Of a stretch of DNA of 64,000 bases, positions 6,814 through 16,162 are shown one piece after another; position 1 is the stretch's first letter; each line of letters begins with the position of its first letter. Below the pieces are notes generated by a model. That model worked only from the letters and a program-made list of their open reading frames with translations. It was not told where the DNA came from and ran no database searches. The DNA is from an uncultured Clostridia bacterium (GTDB lineage: Bacteria > Bacillota > Clostridia > Peptostreptococcales > Anaerovoracaceae), in assembly GCA_934234035.1 (NCBI GenBank), contig CAKQHH010000004.1, forward strand, positions 35,086-99,085. Reading direction: 5' to 3'. Both the position numbers and the translations under genes were made by a program.

Positions 6814-7287
6814 CTATCGGTGACGGCTTTCCTTGATGGCCCGGTCCATCTTGCGGTCCGCATCTTTTTTTGCGATGGAATCCCGCTTGTCGTACAGCTT
6901 TTTACCTCTGCAGATGCCGATTTCCACCTTGCACCGCCCGTCTTCGTTGAGGTACACGTTCAGCGGAATGATGGTGAGACCGGACTCCTTGATTTTCCCC
7001 GCGATTTTGTTGATTTCCCGGCGGTGAAGGAGCAGCTTTCGTTCCCGAAGGGGCTCCACGTTGAAGCGGTTGCCCTGTTCAAACGGCGAGATGTGCATTC
7101 CGCAGATCTTCATCTCTCCCTTCTTGTCGATGTAGACATAGCTCTCCTTAATGCTGCACCGGCCGGCCCGAATGGATTTGATCTCCGTTCCGGTGAGAAC
7201 GATTCCCGCCTCAAGAGAATCTTCCACGAAGTAATCGTGGCGGGCCTTCTTGTTGTTTGCGATTAGTTTTCTGGATTTCTTTGCCAT
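6814..7287 (-). CDS. smpB: SsrA-binding protein SmpB
   Basis: The 157-residue protein opens with KLIANNKKARHDYFVEDSLEAG and has the GTEIKSIR and GKMKICGMHISPFE-like strands of the SmpB OB fold. The basic tail ends DRAIKESRHR, the part that enters the ribosomal decoding centre. SmpB binds the tRNA-like domain of tmRNA and is needed for trans-translation. The gene precedes ssrA on the same strand, a common pairing. Length is standard for the family. Confidence 0.98.
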   Translation of the reverse strand: MAKKSRKLIANNKKARHDYFVEDSLEAGIVLTGTEIKSIRAGRCSIKESYVYIDKKGEMKICGMHISPFEQGNRFNVEPLRERKLLLHRREINKIAGKIKESGLTIIPLNVYLNEDGRCKVEIGICRGKKLYDKRDSIAKKDADRKMDRAIKESRHR

Positions 7288-7316
7288 TCCGGTTCCTACC
7301 CTGCTTTCTCCTCAAA

Positions 7317-7862
7317 TTAGAAAGTCTTAATCTTGTTGAACGGGAACAGGCGGAGTACGGCCTTGCCCTGGATCTGGTCCTTATCCACGTATCCAACATC
7401 CGTATATCGGCTGTCCACGCTGACCACCCGGTTATCGCCCATGACGAAGTAATGGTCCTCCGGCACGTTCCAGGTGCCCTCTCCGGTGGTGTATCCGTCC
7501 TTGAGATAATTCTCTTTGTACTTCTTTCCGTTGATGTACACCTTCTGATTTTTAATCTGAATCTCATCTCCCGGCAGTCCGATGACCCGCTTGATCAGCA
7601 GCTTGTCCTTGCCCTCCTCGTCCGGAAGATCCGACTTGAAGATGATAATATCTCCCCGCTCCGGAGCCTTGCTGCGATAGGCCTGACGGTACATGATCAG
7701 GTAATCGTTGGGATTCATGGTGGACTGCATGGACGTCTGCTTCACGATGGTCGGCCGAATAAAGTACAGTACCGCACCGGCGATGACCATGGCTACCACC
7801 AGATCCTTCAAAAGTGCCGGAAGCATCGGTGCGTTTTCGTTTACAATTTCATTCTTGCTCAT
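7317..7862 (-). CDS. lepB: Signal peptidase I
   Basis: A 181-residue type I signal peptidase with one N-terminal membrane helix (about residues 20-37) and the catalytic domain outside. The nucleophile is Ser44 in TSMQSTM; most relatives have SMxPT, so the proline is replaced by serine here. The general base is Lys91 in LIKRVIGLPGD, and the late box is HYFVMGDNRVVSVDSRYTDVG. It cleaves signal peptides of secreted proteins. The start codon overlaps the stop codon of the upstream pseudouridine synthase gene (TAATG), so the two are translationally coupled. Confidence 0.95.
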   Translation of the reverse strand: MSKNEIVNENAPMLPALLKDLVVAMVIAGAVLYFIRPTIVKQTSMQSTMNPNDYLIMYRQAYRSKAPERGDIIIFKSDLPDEEGKDKLLIKRVIGLPGDEIQIKNQKVYINGKKYKENYLKDGYTTGEGTWNVPEDHYFVMGDNRVVSVDSRYTDVGYVDKDQIQGKAVLRLFPFNKIKTF

Positions 7863-8845
7863 TACTTGCTCAATTCCTCTAAAATCTCTTCAAACTGCTC
7901 CGGAAGCGGAGCTTCAAAAACTCTCCCGTTTAAATATTCCAAAGGGCCGTCGCAATCCCGGAACTCCAGCCGGAAGCTGTGGAGCAACTGGGTGCTCAGG
8001 TGGCAGGACTCATACAACCGATGGTTGAATCCCTTGGCCGGTCCCTTGGCGTACTTGCTGTCTCCGATAACCGGGTGCCCGATGCTGGCCAGGTGCGCAC
8101 GAATCTGATGCGTTCGGCCCGTTACCAAATCCACCTCCACCAGCGTGGAATTTCTCAGCGGCTGAATCGGGGTGACAATGGTCTCAATAGCCCGTCCCTC
8201 CGTCTCGTTCACATCGTAAATCGCCACGGTGTTGGTGCCGGAATCCTTCTCCAATCGTCCGTGAAGCTCCAGCTTTTTTTCCAGATTTCCAAAAACAATC
8301 GTGCGGTAGAATTTGGATATCCGATCTTCCCGGATGTATCGGTTCAGCGTGCGAAGCGCATCGCTGTTTTTACCGAATAAAACCAAACCCGTAGTGTTGC
8401 GGTCCAGCCGGTTGGCCGGTGCCGGGGAGAATACCTTTTCCGTTCTCGGATTGTATTCCCCTTTCTCGATGAGATAATCCTTTACCTGATTGGCCAAATG
8501 GTTCTTCTTTTCGTTCTGATCCCCGTGGGTCAGCAGTCCGAAAGGCTTGTTGGCAATCAGGATGTTGTCGTCCTCGTAGATGACGGTAAAGGTCTTCTTG
8601 GTCTTCCGCCGGGAAGCGGCCTTCTTCGGGGCCGACAGGGCGGCAATTCGTTCGTCGCTGAGGTACAGCGTGATTTCATCGCCCTCTTCCAGAACGTAAT
8701 TGTTGTCCTTCCGCTGACCGTTCACCTTGACATCCTTTCGGATGATTTTGTAAATGGAGCCCAGGGTGGCCCGCTCTAAGTATTTTCGAAGGAATCGGTC
8801 CAGACGCCGCTTGGCGTCGTTGGCCGTCACTTTGATTTTCTGCAT
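7862..8845 (-). CDS. RluC/RluD-family pseudouridine synthase
   Basis: I take the ATG at 8845 (MQKIKVTANDAKRRLDRFL); an in-frame ATG lies further upstream, but the N-terminal S4 RNA-binding domain begins right here. The S4 part covers about residues 1-75. The catalytic domain follows, with the signature NRLDRNTTGLVLF (Asp as nucleophile), FYRTIVFG and a VTGRTHQIRAHLASIGHPVIGD motif. It converts uridines to pseudouridine, probably in 23S rRNA; the exact site is not predictable. It is coupled to lepB. Confidence 0.93.
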   Translation of the reverse strand: MQKIKVTANDAKRRLDRFLRKYLERATLGSIYKIIRKDVKVNGQRKDNNYVLEEGDEITLYLSDERIAALSAPKKAASRRKTKKTFTVIYEDDNILIANKPFGLLTHGDQNEKKNHLANQVKDYLIEKGEYNPRTEKVFSPAPANRLDRNTTGLVLFGKNSDALRTLNRYIREDRISKFYRTIVFGNLEKKLELHGRLEKDSGTNTVAIYDVNETEGRAIETIVTPIQPLRNSTLVEVDLVTGRTHQIRAHLASIGHPVIGDSKYAKGPAKGFNHRLYESCHLSTQLLHSFRLEFRDCDGPLEYLNGRVFEAPLPEQFEEILEELSK

Positions 8846-8927
8846 GTATTTCTGCGTTCCTCTCCAATCAAATATTCGAAACATTATATCACAGATACCC
8901 CGGTGTTTCAAATCTCATACGGCTTCA

Positions 8928-8956
8928 TTGCATTCTATCCTCGCCGGTAGTATAAT
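8928..8956 (+). promoter_or_regulatory. Promoter for the small membrane protein and pncB
   Basis: TTGCAT, a 17 bp spacer and TATAAT lie 38 bp upstream of the start codon at 8995. No terminator separates the small gene from pncB, so both are probably co-transcribed. Confidence 0.75.
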
Positions 8957-8994
8957 TGTATCCAAATGTTATTGGCTAACATAAAGGAGAAGAA

Positions 8995-9204
8995 ATGAGG
9001 GGTTTCAAGGATTTTTTTCATGAAACGAATGATATTGCACTGGCAATTGTAATTGTTCTGTTGGCGGCCGGCCTGATTGGGTGGCGAATTCGGATTATTC
9101 TGCAGTATCCGGCGCAGCTGGCAAAGGAAGCCACCGTTTCCAACGGCACGGAGAACGAACAGATGCAGGATTCCGATTCATCCAAGGATTCCGAAGCGAA
9201 ATAG
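8995..9204 (+). CDS. Small single-pass membrane protein of unknown function
   Basis: The 69-residue product has an AAAGGAGAAG ribosome binding site and a clear promoter. Residues 14-35 form one transmembrane helix (DIALAIVIVLLAAGLIGWRI); the remaining tail is polar and rich in Ser, Glu and Asp. It is similar in size and layout to small conserved hypothetical proteins of Clostridia. It lies 24 bp upstream of pncB, likely in the same transcript. I do not recognise a family function. Confidence 0.7.
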   Translation: MRGFKDFFHETNDIALAIVIVLLAAGLIGWRIRIILQYPAQLAKEATVSNGTENEQMQDSDSSKDSEAK

Positions 9205-9228
9205 CCCTTATACACTGGAGGTTTTAAA

Positions 9229-10662
9229 ATGTTAGATAATTACAATCTGACCATGCTCACCGACTTCTACGAAGTCACCATGGCAAACGGCTACTTTCAG
9301 TCGGATATCCGGAATCACGAAGCGGTATTCGACATGTTTTTCCGGCGGGTGCCGGACGACGGCGGATTTGCCATCATGGCCGGTGTGGAACAGCTGATTA
9401 CGTATATGAAGAACTTGAAGTTCACCGACGAAGATATCGACTATCTCCGCAGCAAGAATTCCTTCTCGGAGGAGTTTCTGGAATATCTCCGGAACTTCAA
9501 ATTCACCTGCGACGTGTGGGCGGTCCCGGAAGGAACACCGATTTTCCCGCATGAACCAATCGTCACCGTGAAGGGTCCGATCATTCAGGCCCAGTTCGTG
9601 GAGACCTTTATCTTGCTGACCATCAACCATCAAACGCTGATTGCCACGAAATCCAACCGAATCGTCCGGGCCGCTCAGGGCCGTCCGGTAATGGAGTTCG
9701 GTACGCGCCGGGCACAGGGGGCTTCCGCCGCCATCGACGGCGCCCGGGCTTCCTACATTGCGGGCTGCGCGGGAACGGCCTGCACCATCGCGGATCGGGA
9801 CTACCACGTTCCGGCGCGGGGAACCATGGCCCACAGCTGGGTTCAGACCTTCGATACCGAATACGAAGCGTTCCGGGAATACACCCGAATCTATCCGGAC
9901 AACGCGGTGCTTCTGATTGACACCTACAACGTGCTGAAATCCGGACTGCCGAACGCAATCCGGGTGTTCAAAGAGCTGAAGCCGAAGAAGATGGGCGTCC
10001 GCATCGACAGCGGCGATATCGCTTATCTGACGAAGAGATGCCGGAAAATCCTGGACGAAAACGGACTGGAAGAATGTTCCATCGTCATCTCCAACTCCCT
10101 GGACGAGTACCTGATTCGAGACGTCATCATGGAGGGTGCGCAGATTGATTCCTTCGGCGTGGGCGAACGGCTGATCACTTCCAAATCCGAGCCGGTGTTC
10201 GGCGGTGTCTACAAGCTGGCGGCCGTAGAGCGCAACGGCGAGATGGTTCCGAAGATGAAGATCTCCGAGAACGTGGAGAAGATCACCAACCCGGGCTTCA
10301 AGCACGTCTACCGCCTCTACGAGAAGGAGAGCAACAAGGCCATCGCCGACGTGATCACCATGGAAGGGGAAACCATTCCGGAACAGGACGGCTACGAAAT
10401 CTTCGACCCGAATGCCATCTGGAAGAAGAAGAGCCTCAAGAACTTCTACGTTCGGAGCCTGCTGGTTCAGATTTTCGACAAGGGCGAATGCGTCTACGAA
10501 TCTCCGTCCCTGGACGAAATTCGCCGGTACTGCAAAGACCAGATTGAAACACTGTGGGAGGAAACCCTGCGTTTCGAAAACCCGCAGACCTACTACGTGG
10601 ACCTCTCCAAAAAACTTTGGAGCATCAAGCAGGACATCCTGCACCGCTATACCGATTTATAA
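9229..10662 (+). CDS. pncB: Nicotinate phosphoribosyltransferase
   Basis: This 477-residue enzyme makes nicotinate mononucleotide from nicotinate and PRPP, the entry step of NAD salvage. It begins NYNLTMLTDFYEVTMANGYF, contains FGTRRAQGASAAIDGARASY and the strongly conserved GTMAHSWVQTF motif, and later has GVRIDSGDIAYL for phosphoribosyl binding and GVGERLITSKSEPVFGGVYK. The length matches bacterial type NAPRTase. The ribosome binding site GGAGG is 8 bp upstream. A strong terminator follows. Confidence 0.97.
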   Translation: MLDNYNLTMLTDFYEVTMANGYFQSDIRNHEAVFDMFFRRVPDDGGFAIMAGVEQLITYMKNLKFTDEDIDYLRSKNSFSEEFLEYLRNFKFTCDVWAVPEGTPIFPHEPIVTVKGPIIQAQFVETFILLTINHQTLIATKSNRIVRAAQGRPVMEFGTRRAQGASAAIDGARASYIAGCAGTACTIADRDYHVPARGTMAHSWVQTFDTEYEAFREYTRIYPDNAVLLIDTYNVLKSGLPNAIRVFKELKPKKMGVRIDSGDIAYLTKRCRKILDENGLEECSIVISNSLDEYLIRDVIMEGAQIDSFGVGERLITSKSEPVFGGVYKLAAVERNGEMVPKMKISENVEKITNPGFKHVYRLYEKESNKAIADVITMEGETIPEQDGYEIFDPNAIWKKKSLKNFYVRSLLVQIFDKGECVYESPSLDEIRRYCKDQIETLWEETLRFENPQTYYVDLSKKLWSIKQDILHRYTDL

Positions 10663-10668
10663 AAAAAA

Positions 10669-10716
10669 CAAAACCGGTGTGCCGCACGTTTCCGTGCAGT
10701 GCACCGGTTTTCGGTT
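10669..10716 (+). terminator. Terminator after pncB
   Basis: AAACCGGTG (10671-10679) pairs with CACCGGTTT (10702-10710), with an inner GCAC/GTGC stem, preceded by an A-tract and followed by a T-rich stretch. It also faces the converging carboxypeptidase gene. Confidence 0.8.
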
Positions 10717-10718
10717 CT

Positions 10719-12104
10719 TTACAGATAACGATCTTCCGGATGGTCATCGACGATATCCTTTGATTTCAAGGATTCTTTCGGAACCTCCTCCTCTTTGCGC
10801 TCTGCGGAGGCAGTGTCCTTGGATTCTCCGGATTCTACGGATTCACTCGTCTCCCCCGCCTTCCGATTCTTTCGGCGACGCATCAGAAATCCGATAATGA
10901 GTGCCAAGAGCACCAGAATCACGCCGATGGCGACGGTTGCTCGGTTGGAGATGTAGAATCGGGACAGGAACCAGCCCTTTTCAATGTTCTCGTGAACCAC
11001 CAGCGGGGTGCTTCCCACTTTCTTTCCGTCACAGTACACTTCCAGCGTACCGACTTTGTCGCCGGACTTCAGCGGTGCTTTCACCACGTCCTTGTAGTTT
11101 TCCTTTACGGAAATGCTGTCGGCGGAGCCGTCCTTCGGATAGGCCAGCACCGTTTCCTTGGCATAGGTTTTCACCAAGGTGCGGGCGCCGTATTTTACCC
11201 GAACGTTACCCACGCTCTTCTTCGGATTGGTGGCTTTCTTGGTGACGATTTTCTCCGTACCGAATTTCAGGAGCTTGGCTCCATCCTTGGCCCGGGTTTC
11301 CATGTTCGCCCCGAACTGCACCAGAATCAGTTTCAGGCCCTTCTTGTCGTACATCAGGGCAACGCTGCAGTCATCTTCTTCCCAGTAACCGGTTTTTCCC
11401 GCAACGACGCCGGAACCCTTTTTCTCAATCAGGTCCAGATGGGTCTCGATGGTGCGGGCGTGGGATTTATTGGTGGCATCCATGTGGTACACCTTTGTTC
11501 CCGCGATTTTGAACACCGTCTTGTTGGACAGAGCGGCGCGAGCGATTCTAACGTAATCCGCCGCTGTGGTGTAGTGATTCTTCGCCTTTAGGCCGTTGGG
11601 ATTCACGAAATGCGTTCCCTTGCAGCCCAGCTTCTTCGCCCGTGCATTCATTTTTGCCGCAAAACTCTTAATGCTGCCGTCCCCGTCGGCCTGTCCAAGC
11701 GCATAGGCCGCATCGTTTCCGGATTCCAGCAGCAGTCCGTACATCAGCTGACGCACCGTCACCTTCTCTCCTGCCACCAGGTTCATGGTGGATCCGCCCA
11801 TGGAGGCGGCCTTCTTGGACACCGTCACTTCTTGATTCAGATCCATGGTCTCCGCAACCACCAGCGCCGTCATCAGCTTAGTGGTGCTCCACGGCTCCAC
11901 CCTTTTGTCCGGATTCTTCGCATACAGCATCTCATCGGTGGTCACGCTGTACAGCGCTGCCGACTTAGCATCGATTACCGGTCTTCTTGTATTTTCATGC
12001 ACTGCCGCCGATGCCGCGGTCGCCCCGCTTGCAAAGAGCATCAATGCGGTCAGCAGGATTGCAATGTTTCTTCTGATTCTCTTCAAACTAAAAATAACCT
12101 TCAC
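10719..12104 (-). CDS. D-alanyl-D-alanine carboxypeptidase (peptidase S11, PBP5 family)
   Basis: The precursor has a signal peptide (cleavage after about GATAASAA, residue 33), then the serine DD-carboxypeptidase domain with the three active-site motifs STTK, SGN (LLLESGNDAAYAL) and KTG (VVAGKTGYWEED). A C-terminal beta domain is followed by a membrane helix near residue 390 and a long charged cytoplasmic-type tail. It trims D-Ala from peptidoglycan stem peptides. The start shown is a GTG; a TTG six codons later is an alternative. It is the last gene of the minus-strand run behind the lipid kinase gene. Confidence 0.92.
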   Translation of the reverse strand: MKVIFSLKRIRRNIAILLTALMLFASGATAASAAVHENTRRPVIDAKSAALYSVTTDEMLYAKNPDKRVEPWSTTKLMTALVVAETMDLNQEVTVSKKAASMGGSTMNLVAGEKVTVRQLMYGLLLESGNDAAYALGQADGDGSIKSFAAKMNARAKKLGCKGTHFVNPNGLKAKNHYTTAADYVRIARAALSNKTVFKIAGTKVYHMDATNKSHARTIETHLDLIEKKGSGVVAGKTGYWEEDDCSVALMYDKKGLKLILVQFGANMETRAKDGAKLLKFGTEKIVTKKATNPKKSVGNVRVKYGARTLVKTYAKETVLAYPKDGSADSISVKENYKDVVKAPLKSGDKVGTLEVYCDGKKVGSTPLVVHENIEKGWFLSRFYISNRATVAIGVILVLLALIIGFLMRRRKNRKAGETSESVESGESKDTASAERKEEEVPKESLKSKDIVDDHPEDRYL

Positions 12105-12130
12105 CTCTCAATTCCAAGATTCCGTACTTC

Positions 12131-13075
12131 TTAGGGTTCGATTACGGTCAGTGCCCCCGGAAGCACGCGGACCTTTATCTCTCCGGTTTCCCGGATTTCT
12201 CCGTCCGCAACGTATTTCATCCGTCCCCGGTTCGGCTTCAGAATCACTTCCTCCGCCCGCATGGGGATGATGTATTTGTCCACACCCGGAATCGTCTCCA
12301 GGCGCCCTGCCTTAAAGGCCGGAAACACCCGCATCAGATACCGACGGGTAATGTTCCGCACCAGCAGAAGTTCAATTTTTCCATTGTCCAGCAAAGCACG
12401 GGGACAGCTTTCCACACCCCCGCCGCAGAAGCGCCCGTTGGCCGCGGTAGCCAGCATCAGCGGGCCGTTGTGAATCTCCTTTCCGTCGGCGAACACCTGC
12501 AGATCCGTGCCTTTCTTTTTCACCAGATTCACCAGCACTGCCAGCAGATAGGATCCGGTGCCGTGCACCAGCGGAAGCTCCTTCAGGTCATGGGCCAGGA
12601 TTGCCGTATTTCCGTCGAATCCGATATTGATGCCGTTGATGGCATAATCCTTCATTTCCGTATCGCCTTCTCGCCAGGTGTATTCCAGCACATCCACCTT
12701 TCGCAAGCACTCTTCCCGCTCACCGGCCTTCAGCTGCAGCTCCATATTCATGAAATGCTCCGGATGGTTGAAACACCGAACGTAGTCGTTTCCGCTTCCC
12801 ACCGGCACGACTCCCAGGCGGGCGTTTGGATGATTCAGCAATCCCTTCGCGATTTCCTGAATGGTTCCGTCGCCGCCGCAGGCATAGACGTTCACCGTCT
12901 CGCCCTCTTTCTCCGCCGCTGCCGCGATGGAATCCGCCAGCACGGTGGCATCCTGTTCTCCTTCGGTGCAGTAAATGCGCAGGTTATCCATCTCATAGGC
13001 TTTCAATTCCTCTCGCACCCGAGCTGCCCCTTTGCCGTTCCCGGATACGGGATTTACGATAAAAGCATATTTCAT
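12131..13075 (-). CDS. Diacylglycerol/lipid kinase (YegS/BmrU family)
   Basis: This 314-residue protein has the DAGK catalytic layout: an opening FIVNPVSGNGKGA, the nucleotide motif ACGGDGTIQEIAKGL, GVVPVGSGNDYVR, and a C-terminal beta domain with VESCPRALLDNGKIELLLV. Members phosphorylate diacylglycerol or related lipids at the membrane using ATP; the exact substrate is not evident. The gene follows the pdp gene by 18 bp. Confidence 0.92.
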   Translation of the reverse strand: MKYAFIVNPVSGNGKGAARVREELKAYEMDNLRIYCTEGEQDATVLADSIAAAAEKEGETVNVYACGGDGTIQEIAKGLLNHPNARLGVVPVGSGNDYVRCFNHPEHFMNMELQLKAGEREECLRKVDVLEYTWREGDTEMKDYAINGINIGFDGNTAILAHDLKELPLVHGTGSYLLAVLVNLVKKKGTDLQVFADGKEIHNGPLMLATAANGRFCGGGVESCPRALLDNGKIELLLVRNITRRYLMRVFPAFKAGRLETIPGVDKYIIPMRAEEVILKPNRGRMKYVADGEIRETGEIKVRVLPGALTVIEP

Positions 13076-13093
13076 GAAGTCGTCCTCTTTCTG

Positions 13094-14398
13094 TCATTGA
13101 ATTATTTTCTTTATTAATTTCGGAGGTGCCGCCGGTTCCGATGAAATCCGAATCGCCGCTTCCAGAATGGTTTCGGCCGCCTCCAAGCGTCGGGAATCGG
13201 CACCGTACAACGTTGCCAGCACGTCCCCTTCTTTTACGAAATTACCGATGCGTACGTGCATCCGAATTCCCGCCGTAAAATCAATCTCGTCTTCCTTCCG
13301 AAGTCGTCCGGCACCCAAATGCTGGGACGCCCGCCCGATTTCCTGCGCCGCCATTTCCGCGATAAAACCGTCTCGCTCCGCAAAAACGTCCCGAGAATAC
13401 CGGCTGCTTCCCATCCGCTCCGGCTCTTCAATAATACGGTCATCGCCCCCCTGGCGTCGAACCATTTCCCGGAATTTCTCCAGGGCACTGCCATCTTCCA
13501 GAACTTTCCGGGCGATATTCTTTCCTTCTTGGAAGCTTTCCGCCCGGCCTCCAATCCAAATCATTTCGCCGGCCAGCTCCAGACAGAGCTGCCGCAAATC
13601 CTCCGGTCCGCCGCCCTTCAGCACCTGAATGGCTTCTTCCACTTCCAGAGCGTTTCCAACGGCCTGCCCTAAAGGCTGACTCATATCGCTGATTACCGCC
13701 ACCATCTTCCGGCCGGCGTTCCGGCCGATGTCAATCATCAGTTCCGCCAGATTTTCCGCTTCCGCAAGGTCCTTTAGAAGGGCGCCGCTTCCGCACTTCA
13801 CGTCCAGCACGATTCCGTCGCTCCCCGCCGCCAGCTTCTTGCTCATGATGCTGGATGCAATCAGTCCCGGACTTTCCACCGTGCCCGTCACATCCCGCAG
13901 GGCGTAAATCTTCTTGTCCGCCGGGGTAATGGATCCGGTCTGGGTGATTACGGCCAGTCCCAGTTCTTCCAACTGCTTTCGAAATTCTTCCGGCTCCAAT
14001 CGGGTTCGGAATCCCGGAATCGCTTCCAGCTTGTCCGCCGTTCCTCCGGTGAAGCCCAGACCTCGCCCGCTCATCTTCGCCACGGTCACCCCGGCCGCTG
14101 CGGCAACGGGTGCCACCACCAACGTGGTTTTATCCCCTACGCCGCCGGTGGAATGCTTGTCCACCTTCACGCCGGGCAGATCCGACAGATCCTCCACGTC
14201 GCCGCTGAATTCCATGGCCTCCGTCAAGGCAAAGGTCTCCGCCCGGGACAGCCCGCGAAAATAAATGGCCATCAGCAGCGCCGACGCCTGATAATCCGGT
14301 ATGCGGTCCTTTACGTAATTGTCGATAAAAAAATGAATTTCCTCCGGCGTCAGTTCTCCGCCGTCTCTTTTTTTCGTGATAATGTCCACCATGTTCAT
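13094..14398 (-). CDS. pdp: Pyrimidine-nucleoside (thymidine) phosphorylase
   Basis: The 434-residue product starts MVDIITKKRDGGELTPEEIHFF and has the family signature SGRGLGFTGGTADKLEAIPGF, a KHSTGGVGDKTTL phosphate-binding loop and the lid residues around LRDVTGTVESPGLIASSIMSKKLA. It splits uridine, deoxyuridine and thymidine with phosphate to pentose-1-phosphate plus base. It may cooperate with the cytidine deaminase encoded at 23147-23536. Pdp versus DeoA specificity is not certain. It starts 4 bp after the stop of the phosphoesterase gene. Confidence 0.95.
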   Translation of the reverse strand: MNMVDIITKKRDGGELTPEEIHFFIDNYVKDRIPDYQASALLMAIYFRGLSRAETFALTEAMEFSGDVEDLSDLPGVKVDKHSTGGVGDKTTLVVAPVAAAAGVTVAKMSGRGLGFTGGTADKLEAIPGFRTRLEPEEFRKQLEELGLAVITQTGSITPADKKIYALRDVTGTVESPGLIASSIMSKKLAAGSDGIVLDVKCGSGALLKDLAEAENLAELMIDIGRNAGRKMVAVISDMSQPLGQAVGNALEVEEAIQVLKGGGPEDLRQLCLELAGEMIWIGGRAESFQEGKNIARKVLEDGSALEKFREMVRRQGGDDRIIEEPERMGSSRYSRDVFAERDGFIAEMAAQEIGRASQHLGAGRLRKEDEIDFTAGIRMHVRIGNFVKEGDVLATLYGADSRRLEAAETILEAAIRISSEPAAPPKLIKKIIQ

Positions 14399-14402
14399 GG
14401 AA

Positions 14403-15122
14403 TCACCCCCATATCTGTTTCGGTCTTCCGCCCAGGTAGTCCAGGGAAGTCAGGTAATACCGAATTCCCTCTTGCTCATATTTGATGCCCTTCTCAAAGG
14501 CGTGCATCCCATGCAGATGCCCGTAGACGCAGTCGGTTACCGGATATTCTCGCAGGAGCGCCGTCATATCCGATTCCTTCCGGGCCATCTCCGCCGGCGG
14601 GTAATGCAGTGCCGCAAGAATCCGGTCCGGAGAGGATTTCATGGCAGCATTCAGGCTATTTCTCATCCGCCCCAGTTCCCGGGTCCATATCTTCCGATCG
14701 TGTTCCGTGAAATCGTCGGAGCCCGGCAGCACCCAGCCCCGGCTTCCGCAGATGGCAATCCGCTCTCCGCCGGTTTCCTCTTCCGTCAGCAAAACGCAGT
14801 CGTTCTGAAGGAAGTGAATATCCTCATAGAGAGTATTTAAATAGGTGATCCGGCTCCACCACAGGTCGTGATTTCCCTTCAGCAGCACCTTTCGCCCCGG
14901 CAGCCGGTGAATCCATTCCAGGTCCGGAATCGCCTCCTCCAGGGAGAGCCCCCAGGACAGGTCTCCCGGCAGAATCACCACGTCCTCCGGGGAAATCAGC
15001 TCGTGCCAATAGTCCGAAAGCCGCTTCTCGTAATCCTCCCAGCCCGCACCGAAAATGCTCATGGGTTTATCAATATTCTCATGGAATGACAGATGCAGAT
15101 CTGCGATTGCGAAAATCTTCAC
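14403..15122 (-). CDS. Calcineurin-like metallophosphoesterase
   Basis: The 239-residue protein has the metal-binding series of the family: ADLHLS near the N-terminus, ILPGDLSWG, LLKGNHDLWW, a histidine in LAALHYPP and a final YGHLHG. Two metal ions would be held by these Asp, Asn and His residues. Clostridial relatives are annotated only as metallophosphoesterases and the substrate is unknown. It sits between recX and pdp with very short gaps. Confidence 0.9.
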   Translation of the reverse strand: MKIFAIADLHLSFHENIDKPMSIFGAGWEDYEKRLSDYWHELISPEDVVILPGDLSWGLSLEEAIPDLEWIHRLPGRKVLLKGNHDLWWSRITYLNTLYEDIHFLQNDCVLLTEEETGGERIAICGSRGWVLPGSDDFTEHDRKIWTRELGRMRNSLNAAMKSSPDRILAALHYPPAEMARKESDMTALLREYPVTDCVYGHLHGMHAFEKGIKYEQEGIRYYLTSLDYLGGRPKQIWG

Positions 15123-15126
15123 GTTT

Positions 15127-15606
15127 CTACTCCTTGATTTCTTCCAGAATCCGGATGATTACCGATGAGCCGTATCCCATCTGCTCCAGTTTTCTGGCAA
15201 CGCGGGCCACGGATTTCTGCTCCAAAGGGCGCTCCGCTCCCGCCAATGTTTTCTCCGCCACCAGTCGTGCCAGGGCGCATTCGTCCACCCGGTTTTCGTA
15301 CATGTAATCGTCGATTCCGTTCTGAATCGTTTCCGATTCGATTCCCTTGTTTCGAAGCTCGCTGCGAATTCGGGTGCTTCCTCTTCTTTTCCCAAAAGCA
15401 TATTCGCAGTAGGCCCGCACGTAGTCCGAATCGTCCAAATATTTCAACTCCAGGAACCGCTGCAGGGTCTCCCGAATCTCCGATTCATCGTATGCCTTCT
15501 CCTCCAAATGCGTTCGGGCTTCCGCCACCGTGCGCATGCGAGGTGCCAGGTAGCGGGTCAGCTCCTCCGCGGCACTCCTCCGAGTCTCTTTTTTCTCTTT
15601 CTCCAT
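15127..15606 (-). CDS. recX: Regulatory protein RecX
   Basis: This 159-residue protein has tandem three-helix repeats: TRYLAPRMRTVAEARTHLEEKAYDE, FLELKYLDDSDYVRAYCEYA, GSTRIRSELRNKGIESETIQ and KLEQMGYGSSVIIRILEEI, the layout of RecX. RecX modulates RecA filament formation. recA is not in the window. The start overlaps the stop of the phosphopantetheinyl transferase gene (TAATG). Confidence 0.9.
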   Translation of the reverse strand: MEKEKKETRRSAAEELTRYLAPRMRTVAEARTHLEEKAYDESEIRETLQRFLELKYLDDSDYVRAYCEYAFGKRRGSTRIRSELRNKGIESETIQNGIDDYMYENRVDECALARLVAEKTLAGAERPLEQKSVARVARKLEQMGYGSSVIIRILEEIKE

Positions 15607-16160
15607 TACAGCCTTTCCATTTCTATTTCTTCCGGAATATCTTCCTCCCGGACGCCGATGCAGACTGCCGCTGCCAGGTCGAAAGGCATGGTGATGTCGC
15701 GGATTTCCCAGAATTGATCTTCGGAAACCACCCGATTCCAGAGGACGGAAGGGGCTTCCGAGAATACGGATTCTCCCTCAGCCTTTCGCAAAGCTTCCCG
15801 CCGTGCCCAAATTCGGAAAAACTCCGCCTCGCCTTTTTCTTTTACCTCCAGATATTCATCCTTGTTGTAAAACCGAAAGGCCAGCTTGAGAAAGTTGGAG
15901 GGCTGCCACTTCTGAATATCCAGGCCGCACGGCCGGTCGTCCATCAAGACCGCCCAGTACTGCCCCGTATGGGAAATGGAGAAATCCGGACCGCCGTGGA
16001 GAAAGGGTTTGCCCTTCTCCGTCGTCTGAATCTCTTCCGGCTTTCGGCATGTCGGCTCCCGGCCGCTTTCGGCATTGTACCGTGCCAGCGCTTCTCCCAG
16101 CAGGCGGCGGCTCTCTTCCCGGCTGCCGTCGTAATTAAGTGCGTAATATATCTTCATCAT
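15606..16160 (-). CDS. 4'-phosphopantetheinyl transferase
   Basis: The 184-residue protein has the transferase motifs in order: FSISHTGQYWAVLMDD, CGLDIQKW and FFRIWARREALRKAEG. The usual WxxKEA motif reads WARREA here, with Arg in place of the Lys, while the catalytic Glu is kept. Such enzymes move the phosphopantetheine arm from CoA onto acyl or peptidyl carrier proteins; this short Sfp-like form may serve fatty-acid synthesis or a secondary pathway. It sits between recX and the S41 protease gene. Confidence 0.85.
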   Translation of the reverse strand: MMKIYYALNYDGSREESRRLLGEALARYNAESGREPTCRKPEEIQTTEKGKPFLHGGPDFSISHTGQYWAVLMDDRPCGLDIQKWQPSNFLKLAFRFYNKDEYLEVKEKGEAEFFRIWARREALRKAEGESVFSEAPSVLWNRVVSEDQFWEIRDITMPFDLAAAVCIGVREEDIPEEIEMERL

Positions 16161-16162
16161 TT